The position numbers and the translations under genes were made by a program. From assembly GCA_944320775.1 (NCBI GenBank), contig CALUIV010000002.1, positions 87,224-151,223 on the forward strand: a stretch of DNA of 64,000 bases. Direction: 5' to 3'. This DNA is from an uncultured Paraprevotella sp. GTDB lineage: Bacteria > Bacteroidota > Bacteroidia > Bacteroidales > Bacteroidaceae. The notes below the pieces were generated by a model. The model saw only the letters and a list, made by a program, of their open reading frames with translations. It was not told the DNA's origin and ran no database searches. Below, piece after piece: positions 34,340 to 43,562 of the stretch; within the stretch, counting starts at the first letter, position 1; every line of letters starts with the position of its first letter.

Positions 34340-35386
34340 ATGGAAAAAAGATCGAACGGTTTCAAGTTCATGCACGGTGAACTAAAACTGGATGCTTTGT
34401 TCAAACTTATTTGGCAAAATAAGAAAACATATGTTTATGTGTTGCTTGCCACTTTTGTCTTGTCGGCAGGCTATGCAGTCAGTTTGCCGCGTTATTATGA
34501 AACGAAGGTTCTTTTAGCTCCGGAATATTCCAGTGGAAGTTCCAGTTTGGGAAGTATTGGCGGACTTGCGTCTTTAGCCGGAATCAATTTGGGAAATATG
34601 GGTGGAGAAGATGCCATAGTACCTTCGTTGTACCCTGATTTGATTTCTTCTACAGATTTCCTGATATCTATGTTTGATGTTCAGATTGTTACGAGAGATA
34701 CTTCGTATACCGGAACATTGCGTCAATATATGGAAACGTGTCAAAAGGAGGCTTGGTGGACAGAAGGTATGTCGTGGATGAAAAATTTGTTTCAGAAAAA
34801 GAAGCAGAATGATTCTGTTACAGTTCCTGATCCGTTTCAGTTGACTAAAGAAGAAACTATCTTAGCACAAAGTATCGGGAAAAAATTGAATTGTCTGGTT
34901 GATAAGAAAACAAACGTAATTACTTTGACAGTAACGGATCAGGATCCATTAGTGTCTGCTTTATTGGTTGATACTTTACGTACTCGGTTGCAGTCTTTCA
35001 TAACAAATTATCGTACACAAAAGGCTCGTAATGATTTGCAATATCTTTTGCAGCTACGTGATGAGGCGGCTCTTCAGTATAAAGAAAAACAGGAAGCGTA
35101 TGCAACATATTCAGACGCAAACATGGAACTGTTTCTAGAAACCAATAAAAGTCATCTGGCTAAGTTGAAGAGTGAGGCACAAACGGCATATGATATTTAT
35201 AATCAATTGTTACAGCGGGTTGAAATAGCCCGTGCAAAGGTATTGGAGCGTACACCTGCATTCACAGTGGTTCAAAATGCGACTGTGCCTTTAAAACCGG
35301 CAGGACCTCGCCGAACGTTGATCGTCTTGGCTTTTTGTATGTTGGCATTTATTGGTACTACGGGTTATATTATTGTGAAGAAATAA
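34340..35386 (+). CDS. Wzz-family chain-length determinant
   Basis: This 348-aa inner-membrane protein has a transmembrane helix near residues 32-50 (YVYVLLATFVLSAGYAV), a large periplasmic part and a second helix at the C-terminus (TLIVLAFCMLAFIGTTGYII) preceded by a Pro-rich PLKPAGPRR. This is the Wzz plan. The periplasmic part has coiled-coil stretches (about 225-300). There is no cytoplasmic tyrosine-kinase domain, so it is not a complete Wzc. It should set the length of the exported polysaccharide together with the SLBB protein upstream. Confidence 0.9.
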   Translation: MEKRSNGFKFMHGELKLDALFKLIWQNKKTYVYVLLATFVLSAGYAVSLPRYYETKVLLAPEYSSGSSSLGSIGGLASLAGINLGNMGGEDAIVPSLYPDLISSTDFLISMFDVQIVTRDTSYTGTLRQYMETCQKEAWWTEGMSWMKNLFQKKKQNDSVTVPDPFQLTKEETILAQSIGKKLNCLVDKKTNVITLTVTDQDPLVSALLVDTLRTRLQSFITNYRTQKARNDLQYLLQLRDEAALQYKEKQEAYATYSDANMELFLETNKSHLAKLKSEAQTAYDIYNQLLQRVEIARAKVLERTPAFTVVQNATVPLKPAGPRRTLIVLAFCMLAFIGTTGYIIVKK

Positions 35387-35395
35387 TCTGATTTC

Positions 35396-36439
35396 ATGGT
35401 ATTGCTGGCTGCGCTATATTTGATTGCATTGGCGATGTCCTTCTTTTCTTTTTTTGAAGATCGGAAGGATGTATATACGCGTTGTATATTTCTGGCAGTT
35501 GTCTTGTTACTTTGGTGCGTTGTGGCTTTTCGCCCAATTGGTTCAGATGCCGATTCCTTGACCTATATGTTTTTTTATCATGATTTAGGAAAGGAATTTA
35601 TTGAAATATCTTTTGTCTGGATTGTTGCTTTGGTACATTGGCTTTTTGATGATGTCCGGTGGCTGTTTATTATTTATGCTGTTTTATCTGTTTTCTTACA
35701 CGCAGAAGGAATACGCAGATTGTCTCCAGCATTGCTTTTATCCGTTCTGCTGTGGTTGTCACATTACTTTATAATCCAAGATTTTACGCAAATACGAGTA
35801 GCTGTTTCAACAGGCCTTTTTTTGATTGGATTAAGTTTTTTGGCAGAACGTAGACGGTTGGTCTTTTTCTTTTTTATAGCAGGAGCTATTTTTGCTCATT
35901 ATTCGGCATTGGCATATTTACCGGTGTTGTTTTTTTCCAATCGGAAACTGGGATTGAAAGGACGGATTTTCTTGGCTGGAAGTATTTTGTTTATGTATGT
36001 TTTGTATTTTGCAGGCGTAGATCTGATTTTTTCTCTGCCTATTCCTTATTTGGAAGTAAAAATTGATGATTATGAACGATTACGAGATTCAGGTATGCTG
36101 GGGGATACTATTAATGTATTTAATGTAGTTTTCCTATTACGTATTTTTGTTTTTTTCTATATATTGGTTAAATATGAATATATTGTAAAATATCATACTC
36201 AAATAACTTTATTATTAAAAGTTTATTGCTGTTCTTTGTGTAGTTTTTTGGCTCTTTCTTCTTTGCCCATTATGGCAGGACGAGTCAGTGAACTTTTTGG
36301 TATTGTTGAGATCGTACTCTTTCCTATGATATTATGTACGATTCGACCATTGGCTGTTGGGCGAGGCATACTGGTCGTTTTTGCACTTGGATTGTTATCG
36401 CTCAATTTATGGTATAATGATTTGATAAACTTCATTTAA
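35396..36439 (+). CDS. EpsG-family polysaccharide polymerase-like membrane protein
   Basis: The 347-aa protein has about nine to ten transmembrane segments and matches the EpsG pattern: FRPIGSDADSLTYMFFYHD near residue 44, DFTQIRVAVSTGLFLIGLSFL near 128, and FAHYSALAYLPVLFF near 162. EpsG/Wzy proteins join repeat units on the outer face of the inner membrane. It starts 10 bp after the Wzz-like gene and ends 3 bp before a glycosyltransferase gene, a tight operon. G+C is low. Confidence 0.85.
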   Translation: MVLLAALYLIALAMSFFSFFEDRKDVYTRCIFLAVVLLLWCVVAFRPIGSDADSLTYMFFYHDLGKEFIEISFVWIVALVHWLFDDVRWLFIIYAVLSVFLHAEGIRRLSPALLLSVLLWLSHYFIIQDFTQIRVAVSTGLFLIGLSFLAERRRLVFFFFIAGAIFAHYSALAYLPVLFFSNRKLGLKGRIFLAGSILFMYVLYFAGVDLIFSLPIPYLEVKIDDYERLRDSGMLGDTINVFNVVFLLRIFVFFYILVKYEYIVKYHTQITLLLKVYCCSLCSFLALSSLPIMAGRVSELFGIVEIVLFPMILCTIRPLAVGRGILVVFALGLLSLNLWYNDLINFI

Positions 36440-36441
36440 AA

Positions 36442-37383
36442 ATGATACAAGAAGCCTTGACTATTGACATTTTACTGGCTACATATAATGGAGCTTCCTA
36501 TATTGTTCAACAGATCCATTCGTTGCAAACTCAAACTTATACTCATTGGAGATTGTTGGTGCACGATGATGGGTCAACGGATAAAACGATGGCTTTAGTT
36601 GCACAAATGGCAGCTTCGGATTCCCGGATAATAATTATAGATGATCAGGTCCGATTACATAGTGCTTCAGAAAATTTTTTGTATCTGCTCCAATTTTCTG
36701 AGGCTGATTTTACTATTTGTTGTGATCAAGATGATATTTGGTTTGAAAGTAAATTGCAAATTCTGTATGATGCAATTCGATATAGGAAGCAGGATGTACC
36801 GCAAGCAGTTTATGGAAATGGGTATATGTTTTATTGTGATACGGGGATTGTTAGTGGGCGTTCGGTCTTAATGCCACCAGAACGTTTACAGGATGTTTTG
36901 TTTCTGAATGGTGGCATTCAGGGATGTGCTATTTTATTTAATAAAAAAATGCGTCAACTCTGTTTGGATCGACCGGATTATGTCTGTATGCATGATCATT
37001 TATTTACTTTGGTTGCACTGACTTTTGGTGAATTTACTTATGTTGACCGTTATTTGATGTTGTATCGTCGGCATGCCCATACGGTAACCGATGCTATGGC
37101 AGGAGATTTTCATCAAAAGACAGAGCTTTTTTTAAATAAAAAGAGCCCGGTTCTGGATGAAAAACATTATCGGGCTTTGAGAAGTTTTTATGAACACTAT
37201 AAAGACAGAATGACGAAGGATAAACGGGTTGTTTTCCAAAGTTTTTTTTCTATAGAAACCTATAATAGGTTCAGACGATTCTGGTGTGTTTTATGCAGTG
37301 ACTTTCGTCTCTATAATAAGAAATATATTTTATTGGCAAAAATTTTATTGCGCGATTATTTCGAAAAACAGAACAACAAGTAG
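36442..37383 (+). CDS. Glycosyltransferase family 2
   Basis: The 313-aa protein has a GT-A fold: IDILLATYNGASYIVQQIHSL and VHDDGSTDKT at the N-terminus, CCDQDDIW (metal-binding DxD region, about residue 93), and an acceptor part with GGIQGCAILFNKKM and MHDHLFTLVAL. The pattern resembles rhamnosyl- or galactosyltransferases, but the donor cannot be told. It is AT-rich, as is the rest of the cluster. Confidence 0.9.
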   Translation: MIQEALTIDILLATYNGASYIVQQIHSLQTQTYTHWRLLVHDDGSTDKTMALVAQMAASDSRIIIIDDQVRLHSASENFLYLLQFSEADFTICCDQDDIWFESKLQILYDAIRYRKQDVPQAVYGNGYMFYCDTGIVSGRSVLMPPERLQDVLFLNGGIQGCAILFNKKMRQLCLDRPDYVCMHDHLFTLVALTFGEFTYVDRYLMLYRRHAHTVTDAMAGDFHQKTELFLNKKSPVLDEKHYRALRSFYEHYKDRMTKDKRVVFQSFFSIETYNRFRRFWCVLCSDFRLYNKKYILLAKILLRDYFEKQNNK

Positions 37384-37530
37384 ACTGAAAAATCATTGTT
37401 TTCTTGTTTCTTAATGTAAAGATTTGTATATATGGTGAAACTTTTGTGATCTTTAACAAGAGAATATCTTTTTTGAGATATTTTGCAATAAAAATCTAGT
37501 AACTTTGAAACATCCTTATTAAAGATTGAC

Positions 37531-38598
37531 ATGAAGATAGCCTATATTATACCGAAACCTGCTTTCAAGGGGCCAATAATGGTTGTGCATGATTTGGTTG
37601 TTCAGATGCAGGCGCACGGTCATCAATGTGTTGTCTATGCATTTGAGTTTGGTTCTGAAGTTTCATTTCCATGCCCAGTTGAGTATATTTCATTTTATAA
37701 ATCAATAGACTTTGATGCATATGATATCGTACATACGCATTGTTTTCGTCCGGATCTTTATGGCTTTTTGCATAAGCCTAAAAAATGTCGGGCAAAATTG
37801 ATTACAACAATGCATAATTACATTCTACGTGATCTTGCTTATGAATATAATTCTTTGATTGCATGTACGATGGGACGATTTTGGATTGGTTGTTTGTCCC
37901 GGTTCGATCGGGTTGTTACTTTGAGTCATGACGCTCAAACCTATTATCATGCATATCTGCCTGATTCAAACCTTTGTTATGTATATAATACACGTGATTT
38001 ACGTGATTTGAATTTATCGGGTGAAGACGTTTCTGCAGAGGAACGAGATCTAATTCTGGATTTTAAGGGGAGTGATAAACTGATTGGAGTGAATGCGGTG
38101 TTGACTGATAGAAAAGGGATTGATCAATTAATTTCCGTGTTGCCTCGAATGGCTGGATATAAATTACTTATTGTTGGCGATGGTAAAAGCAGGTCTTCAT
38201 TAGAAAAACTATCAATCGACTTGCAGGTACAAGAACGTGTTATGTTTTGGGGATATCGGAAGAATGCTTACCGTTTCTTACCGTATTATGATTTTTTCGC
38301 TATGACTAGTCGTAGTGAAGGTTTTGGGCTTACTATTTTGGAGGCTGCTCTTTATCGGAAAAAACTGATTTGTTCTGATATTCCTATATTTAGGGAATTA
38401 TTACCTGGAAATGAAGCCTGTTTCTTCTCATTGGAAAATTTGGATGCATTGTTAAATGCGTTCAAACAAGCGGAAAAAGATAGTTTGATGGGCGATCGGC
38501 TTTTTGAACGTTATCAGCATGCTTTTTCTCCAATTTGTTTTTATAATAACTATTTAGCTGTATATCAAATGATAATAAAAGAAGATGGAAGAAGTTAA
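37531..38598 (+). CDS. Glycosyltransferase family 4 (GT-B fold)
   Basis: The 355-aa protein begins MKIAYIIPKPAFKGPIMVVHDL. The nucleotide-sugar domain has GVNAVLTDRKGIDQLI, KLLIVGDGKSRSSLE, FWGYRKNAYRFLPYYD and the E-x7-E motif SEGFGLTILEAALY. It is a retaining cytoplasmic transferase of unknown donor. A 147-bp gap precedes it with TAACTTTG at 37500-37507, so a second internal promoter is possible, though no TTTG is correctly spaced. It overlaps the next gene by 14 bp. Confidence 0.9.
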   Translation: MKIAYIIPKPAFKGPIMVVHDLVVQMQAHGHQCVVYAFEFGSEVSFPCPVEYISFYKSIDFDAYDIVHTHCFRPDLYGFLHKPKKCRAKLITTMHNYILRDLAYEYNSLIACTMGRFWIGCLSRFDRVVTLSHDAQTYYHAYLPDSNLCYVYNTRDLRDLNLSGEDVSAEERDLILDFKGSDKLIGVNAVLTDRKGIDQLISVLPRMAGYKLLIVGDGKSRSSLEKLSIDLQVQERVMFWGYRKNAYRFLPYYDFFAMTSRSEGFGLTILEAALYRKKLICSDIPIFRELLPGNEACFFSLENLDALLNAFKQAEKDSLMGDRLFERYQHAFSPICFYNNYLAVYQMIIKEDGRS

Positions 38599-39406
38599 GT
38601 TTTCTGTTTTAATGTCTGTTTATGCAGGTGAACGTGCAGATTATCTGGATCAGTCTTTGCAAAGTATATTGCAACAGGAGACCCAGCCTGCAGAAATTGT
38701 TTTGGTAGAAGACGGACCGCTCCATGCTGATTTGGAATGCGTTATTGAACAATATAAAAAACTATGGGGAAATGTGTTGAAGCTTGTTCCTTTAGTTCAG
38801 AATTTAGGTCTGGGGGCAGCTCTGAATGAAGGTTTGAAACATTGTTCTTATGATTTGGTGGCTCGGATGGATACTGACGATATTGCTAAACCGGAACGTT
38901 TTACAAAACAACTTGCAATTTTCCGGCATAATCCAGAGTTGGCAATATGTAGTTCCTGGATAGAAGAATTTGAAGGAAACATAGAGAATTTATTGGCTGT
39001 CAAGAAAGTACCACAAAATCATGATGAGATTGTCTGTTATGCACGAAGAAGATGCCCTGTGAATCATCCTACGGTAATGTATCGAAAACAGGCTGTTTTG
39101 GCTGTTGGAGGGTATGAGGGGTTTCCTGAGGATTATTGTTTGTGGATAAAAATGATTTTAAATGGTGCTCGATTTTATAATATACAAGAGAGTTTGTTGT
39201 ATTTTCGTTTTTCTAGAGAAACAATAAAAAAGAGAGGCGGTTTCAAATATGCGGTTTCAGATGTAAAATCGCAAATCGGTTTTTATCGAATGGGTTTTTT
39301 GCGTCCAGTTGATTTATGTTATAATATTGTAGTTCGCAGTATTGTTCGGCTTGTACCAGAATCATTACGTTTATATATTTATAGAAATATGATTCGTTTG
39401 AGGTAA
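38585..39406 (+). CDS. Glycosyltransferase family 2
   Basis: The 273-aa protein has the GT-A motifs FSVLMSVYAGERADYLDQSL, LVEDGPL, LGLGAALNEGLKHC and ARMDTDDIAKPERF (DxD), then PVNHPTVMYRKQAVLAVGGY, typical of WfgD/AmsE-like galactosyl- or N-acetylglucosaminyltransferases. It overlaps the preceding gene by 14 bp. Confidence 0.9.
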   Translation: MEEVKFSVLMSVYAGERADYLDQSLQSILQQETQPAEIVLVEDGPLHADLECVIEQYKKLWGNVLKLVPLVQNLGLGAALNEGLKHCSYDLVARMDTDDIAKPERFTKQLAIFRHNPELAICSSWIEEFEGNIENLLAVKKVPQNHDEIVCYARRRCPVNHPTVMYRKQAVLAVGGYEGFPEDYCLWIKMILNGARFYNIQESLLYFRFSRETIKKRGGFKYAVSDVKSQIGFYRMGFLRPVDLCYNIVVRSIVRLVPESLRLYIYRNMIRLR

Positions 39407-39509
39407 TATAAATAATGGTTTTGTGTACTTTATTTTATATAGATATTTTAAGTTGAACATAAATCATATTTGTTGAATGTGTCAAAACTATATAATTTTT
39501 TAGATAGCT

Positions 39510-40397
39510 ATGTTGATTTCTGTTGTGATTCCTGTTTATAATAAACGAAAAAGTATTCGGAGAACTGTTGAGTCTGTTTTAAATCAGACTTATAAAGATT
39601 ATGAACTTCTAGTTGTTGACGACGGGTCTACTGATGGAAGTATGGATGAACTAAATAGTATAAAAGACAGTCGGTTAAAATGCTTTTATAAAAAGAATTC
39701 CGGCGTTTCAGATACACGAAACTATGCCATGGAAAAAGCTTCCGGAGATATTGTTGCATTTTTAGATGGTGATGATTTGTGGGAGAATATTTATCTTCAA
39801 CGTTTGGCAGATATGATTTTTGCTTATCCCGATTGTGGCTTATACATGCAGGATAGTATTGATATCGCTGCAGAAGATTCTGTAAATTACCGGTGGGAGA
39901 AAAAGGATTTTAAGGAAATAAAGCGATATACAAACTGGGAGCATTATTTTTATTTTCGTAATTTTAAAACATCGGCATTAGCGGTAAATAAAAAGAAGGC
40001 AATAGCATTAGGTGGTTTTGATACGTCATTGACCATAGGCGAAGATCTGGACTTATGGTTGCGACTGGTTCTTTCTGAAAGCGTTTGTTTCTTAGATGAA
40101 ATTCATGTCCTGATATTAAAATACGGATCCGATTATCATAGTCGTTTTGTTCCTGAAAATTACAAAAAACATTTGTCTTATAAACTATTCATCAAACGTC
40201 AAGAGTATTTGGCACTTAAAGATAATAGAGATGTCAGACAAATAATAAATAAGATGATGTTTTATGCATGGATGGATTTTACGAAAGATAATAATCAGGA
40301 AGCTGTATGTCTTTTGGGAAAACAGATTCGTTTCCAAATACTGTCCATTAAGGATAAGGTAAAATATGTTCTTTTTAAGTTACATCTTTGGAGCTGA
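39510..40397 (+). CDS. Glycosyltransferase family 2
   Basis: The 295-aa protein has the GT-A motifs SVVIPVYNKRKSIRRTVESV, LVVDDGSTDGS, GVSDTRNYAMEKASGD and FLDGDDLW, and the late TIGEDLDLWLRL. It is the last gene of the exopolysaccharide cluster; a 167-bp AT-rich gap separates it from the nitrilase gene. No flippase, initiating sugar-phosphate transferase or sugar-nucleotide synthesis genes lie near. Confidence 0.9.
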   Translation: MLISVVIPVYNKRKSIRRTVESVLNQTYKDYELLVVDDGSTDGSMDELNSIKDSRLKCFYKKNSGVSDTRNYAMEKASGDIVAFLDGDDLWENIYLQRLADMIFAYPDCGLYMQDSIDIAAEDSVNYRWEKKDFKEIKRYTNWEHYFYFRNFKTSALAVNKKKAIALGGFDTSLTIGEDLDLWLRLVLSESVCFLDEIHVLILKYGSDYHSRFVPENYKKHLSYKLFIKRQEYLALKDNRDVRQIINKMMFYAWMDFTKDNNQEAVCLLGKQIRFQILSIKDKVKYVLFKLHLWS

Positions 40398-40564
40398 TAC
40401 TTGTTTTTTCTGTTTTGTTTGATTAAGATTGATATTTTTTATTTGATAAGTCATTTATAGTTTGTTTTTTCTTGTTGGCTTAATAAAATGTTATCATACT
40501 TGCTTATTTTGATATGAATTTGTTATATTTGTGGCAAATATAAAAACACCATGAATAAAACACC

Positions 40565-41329
40565 ATGAAAATAACTTTATTGCAGAGAGATATTTGTTGG
40601 GCTAACCCACAGATCAATCGTGAGAGATTGGAACAGCGTTTGAAAGATTTGCCCGAAGCTGATTTGTATGTTTTTCCGGAAATGTTTTCTACAGGTTTTT
40701 GTACAAACCCCGAAGGTATTGCTGAAGATGTAGACTGTAAAGGTACGTTAGCATGGATGATACATATGGCTAAAGCGCATAATTGTGCATTAGCAGGAAG
40801 TGTAGCAGTCAAAGAACAAGAACACTACTATAATCGTTTTTACTTTGTATGTCCGGACGGATCTTATTATCACTATGATAAAAAACATCTTTTTACCTAT
40901 GGTGGTGAACATAAAACTTTTACGGCAGGAAATGAACGGGTGATCATAGAATATAAGAATATACGTATTTTATTGCAAGTCTGTTATGATTTGCGTTTCC
41001 CGGTATGGGCTCGTAATCATAAAGATTATGATATGATTTTATATGTTGCCAGTTGGCCGACATCACGGATTGAAGCCTGGAATTCTTTATTGTGTGCGCG
41101 GGCTATCGAGAATCAATGTTATGTGGCCGGTGTAAATCGTGTGGGGAGTGATCCGTCATGTACATATTGTGGTGGTACTGTTTTGTATGATCCTTATGGG
41201 AAAACGTTAGGTGCATGCAAACGGGATGAAGAAGATGAGGTGTCTGGTTTTATTGATCGTGAAGAATTGGATCGTTTTCGGATAAAGTTCCCAGTATTGG
41301 ACGATGCAGATTCTTTTTCTTTAATTTAA
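40565..41329 (+). CDS. Nitrilase-family amidohydrolase (omega-amidase-like)
   Basis: The 254-aa cytoplasmic hydrolase has the catalytic triad in place: Glu in YVFPEMFSTGF (about residue 42), Lys in HYDKKHLFTYGGEH (about 105) and Cys in LLQVCYDLRFPVWAR (about 140). The pattern fits YafV-type omega-amidases, which hydrolyse 2-oxoglutaramate or similar 2-oxo-acid amides formed by glutamine-dependent transaminases. That fits its position before an aminotransferase and 2-oxo-acid oxidoreductase. It is preceded by TATATTTG at 40524-40531 with a weak CTTG at 21 bp spacing, and is 34 bp before iorA. Confidence 0.9.
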   Translation: MKITLLQRDICWANPQINRERLEQRLKDLPEADLYVFPEMFSTGFCTNPEGIAEDVDCKGTLAWMIHMAKAHNCALAGSVAVKEQEHYYNRFYFVCPDGSYYHYDKKHLFTYGGEHKTFTAGNERVIIEYKNIRILLQVCYDLRFPVWARNHKDYDMILYVASWPTSRIEAWNSLLCARAIENQCYVAGVNRVGSDPSCTYCGGTVLYDPYGKTLGACKRDEEDEVSGFIDREELDRFRIKFPVLDDADSFSLI

Positions 41330-41363
41330 ATGATTTGAAAATAGAAAAAAATAACAAATTCTT

Positions 41364-42971
41364 ATGACTAAAAAACTTTTATTGGGAGATGAAGCGATAG
41401 CTTTAGGAGCATTACATGCTGGAATAAAAGGAGTGTACGCTTATCCTGGAACACCTAGTACAGAAATTACAGAATTTATACAAAAATCAACGATAGCAGC
41501 AGAACGTGATGTGCACAATACTTGGTGTACCAATGAAAAAACAGCAATGGAAGCTGCTTTAGGTATGTCATATGCCGGATGTCGTTCTATTGTCTGTATG
41601 AAACATGTCGGACTTAATGTTGCAGCTGATGCCTTTGTTAATGCAGCCATGACGGGTGTCAATGGTGGATTGATCGTTGTTGTTGCGGATGATCCTTCTA
41701 TGCATTCTTCTCAGAATGAACAAGATTCCCGTTTTTATGGAAAGTTTGCTCTGATGCCTATTTTGGAACCTGCATCTCAACATGAAGCTTATCAAATGAT
41801 GGCTTATGGTCTTGAGTTGTCGGAAAAGGAAAAATTACCGGTATTGATGCGTATTACCACTCGAATGGCACATTCACGAGCAGCTGTAGAAGTTCTTGAA
41901 ACAGCTCAAGACGTTTCCCGTTTACCTTTTGCAAAAGATGCTGCTTCTTGGGTACTTTTGCCTGCAAATGCTCGTAGACAATATACAAAACTTGTTGACA
42001 AACAACATATTTTGGAAAATTATGCATCTAGTTATGCTCGACTAGAGTTGGATGGTCAGGAAAAACGTAGAGGAATTATTGCTTGTGGAATTGGTTATAA
42101 TTATGTTAAAGAAGCTGAGGCTGGTAACGGAGGATATCATATTCTGAAAATATCCCAATATCCGTTACCTAAAGATCAGATCAAAGCTTTAGCTGCTTGT
42201 AGTAATGAAATTTTGGTTGTAGAGGATGGCCAACCATTCGTAGAAGAACAAGTGCATGCTATTTTAGGCTGTGATTATCCAATAAAAGGACGTTTGACCG
42301 GTGATTTACCTCGTACCGGAGAATTAACTCCGGATTGTGTGGCTGAGGCCATGGGAAAGGTTTCCCAACGTTATTTTGATACACCTAAAAATTTAGTGCC
42401 CCGTCCACCTGCCTTATGCCAAGGGTGCGGACATCGTGATGTTTATCAGGCGTTGAATGAAGTGGTCAAGGAATATCCTAATGCACGGGTGTTTGCCGAT
42501 ATCGGTTGCTATACATTAGGGGCATTGCCTCCTTTCCGTGCCATTGACAGTTGTGTAGATATGGGGGCTTCGATAACGATGGCTAAAGGAGCATCTGATG
42601 CAGGATTGTTTCCTGCCATAGCTGTAATTGGAGATTCAACATTTACTCATTCCGGTATGACTGGATTGTTGGATGCTGTAAACGATAAAGCAAATATTAC
42701 AGTCGTGATTTCGGATAATCTTACAACGGCTATGACTGGAGGACAAGATTCTGCAGGTACGAATAAGTTTGAGGCCATTTGTCTCGGATTGGGAGTAGAG
42801 CCGGAGCATGTACGTGTCGTTGTACCATTACCTAAAAATATGGAAGAAATAACGCGTACAATTCGTGAAGAAATAGAATATGCCGGTGTTTCTGTAATTA
42901 TTCCGAGACGTGAGTGCATTCAGACGCTCAATCGTAAATTAAAACAAAGAAAACAGGAAAAACAGTTATGA
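41364..42971 (+). CDS. iorA: Indolepyruvate ferredoxin oxidoreductase, alpha subunit (no ferredoxin domain)
   Basis: IorAB oxidatively decarboxylates arylpyruvates to arylacetyl-CoA, reducing ferredoxin. Motifs: LLGDEAIALGALHAGIKGVYAYPGTPS at the N-terminus, CMKHVGLNVAADAF, the thiamine-diphosphate region LCQGCGHRDVY (Cys at 352) and GDSTFTHSGMTGLLDAVND. At 535 aa the protein ends shortly after VIIPRRECI; the two 4Fe-4S ferredoxin motifs that close archaeal IorA (about 620-650 aa) are absent. It must pass electrons through another carrier. It overlaps iorB as ATGA (42968-42971). Confidence 0.93.
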   Translation: MTKKLLLGDEAIALGALHAGIKGVYAYPGTPSTEITEFIQKSTIAAERDVHNTWCTNEKTAMEAALGMSYAGCRSIVCMKHVGLNVAADAFVNAAMTGVNGGLIVVVADDPSMHSSQNEQDSRFYGKFALMPILEPASQHEAYQMMAYGLELSEKEKLPVLMRITTRMAHSRAAVEVLETAQDVSRLPFAKDAASWVLLPANARRQYTKLVDKQHILENYASSYARLELDGQEKRRGIIACGIGYNYVKEAEAGNGGYHILKISQYPLPKDQIKALAACSNEILVVEDGQPFVEEQVHAILGCDYPIKGRLTGDLPRTGELTPDCVAEAMGKVSQRYFDTPKNLVPRPPALCQGCGHRDVYQALNEVVKEYPNARVFADIGCYTLGALPPFRAIDSCVDMGASITMAKGASDAGLFPAIAVIGDSTFTHSGMTGLLDAVNDKANITVVISDNLTTAMTGGQDSAGTNKFEAICLGLGVEPEHVRVVVPLPKNMEEITRTIREEIEYAGVSVIIPRRECIQTLNRKLKQRKQEKQL

Positions 42972-43546
42972 AAAAAGACATCATACTTTCAGGAGTGGGG
43001 GGACAGGGAATCCTTTCCATAGCCACAATTATTGGAGAAGCTGCTACTAAAACAGGTTTAAATTTGAAACAGGCAGAAGTGCATGGCATGAGTCAGCGTG
43101 GAGGAGATGTACAATCGAACCTAAGATTGTCGGATACAATTATATCTTCTGATCTGATAGCTCTAGGTACGGCTGATATGATCTTGTCTTTAGAACCAAT
43201 GGAAGCGCTTCGTTATCTTCCATATTTGAATAAGGATGGTTGGATCATTTCTTCGACTGCGCCTTTTAAAAATATTCCTAATTATCCAGATGAGCAGGAT
43301 TTGAATGAAGAACTAAGCTCTTTACCTCATGTCGTTTTAGTGGACGTAGATGGATTGGCGCATCAAAACAATATGCCTAAATGTGCCAATGTGATTTTGT
43401 TGGGAGCCGCTTCTCGTTTTCTGGAGATTATTTCAGTGGAAGAACTTCGTGCAAGTATCGAACGTGTATTTGGTTCGAAAGGTAAAGAAATAGTAGAACT
43501 GAATAAGAAAGCGTTTGATCTGGGTTATGCTGCAGCAGAGAAATAA
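42968..43546 (+). CDS. iorB: Indolepyruvate ferredoxin oxidoreductase, beta subunit
   Basis: The 192-aa gamma-type subunit of 2-oxo-acid oxidoreductases starts MKKDIILSGVGGQGILSIATI and continues EVHGMSQRGGDVQSNLRL, SLEPMEALRYLPYL and NVILLGAASRFL, all family motifs. It is coupled to iorA through a 4-bp overlap. Confidence 0.95.
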   Translation: MKKDIILSGVGGQGILSIATIIGEAATKTGLNLKQAEVHGMSQRGGDVQSNLRLSDTIISSDLIALGTADMILSLEPMEALRYLPYLNKDGWIISSTAPFKNIPNYPDEQDLNEELSSLPHVVLVDVDGLAHQNNMPKCANVILLGAASRFLEIISVEELRASIERVFGSKGKEIVELNKKAFDLGYAAAEK

Positions 43547-43562
43547 AAAGTGGATTTAAAAT

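Noticed and set aside
37472-37507. Internal promoter before the GT4 gene (TTTG and TAACTTTG)
   Set aside because: The two available TTTG elements give spacers of 14 and 24 bp, outside the usual range.
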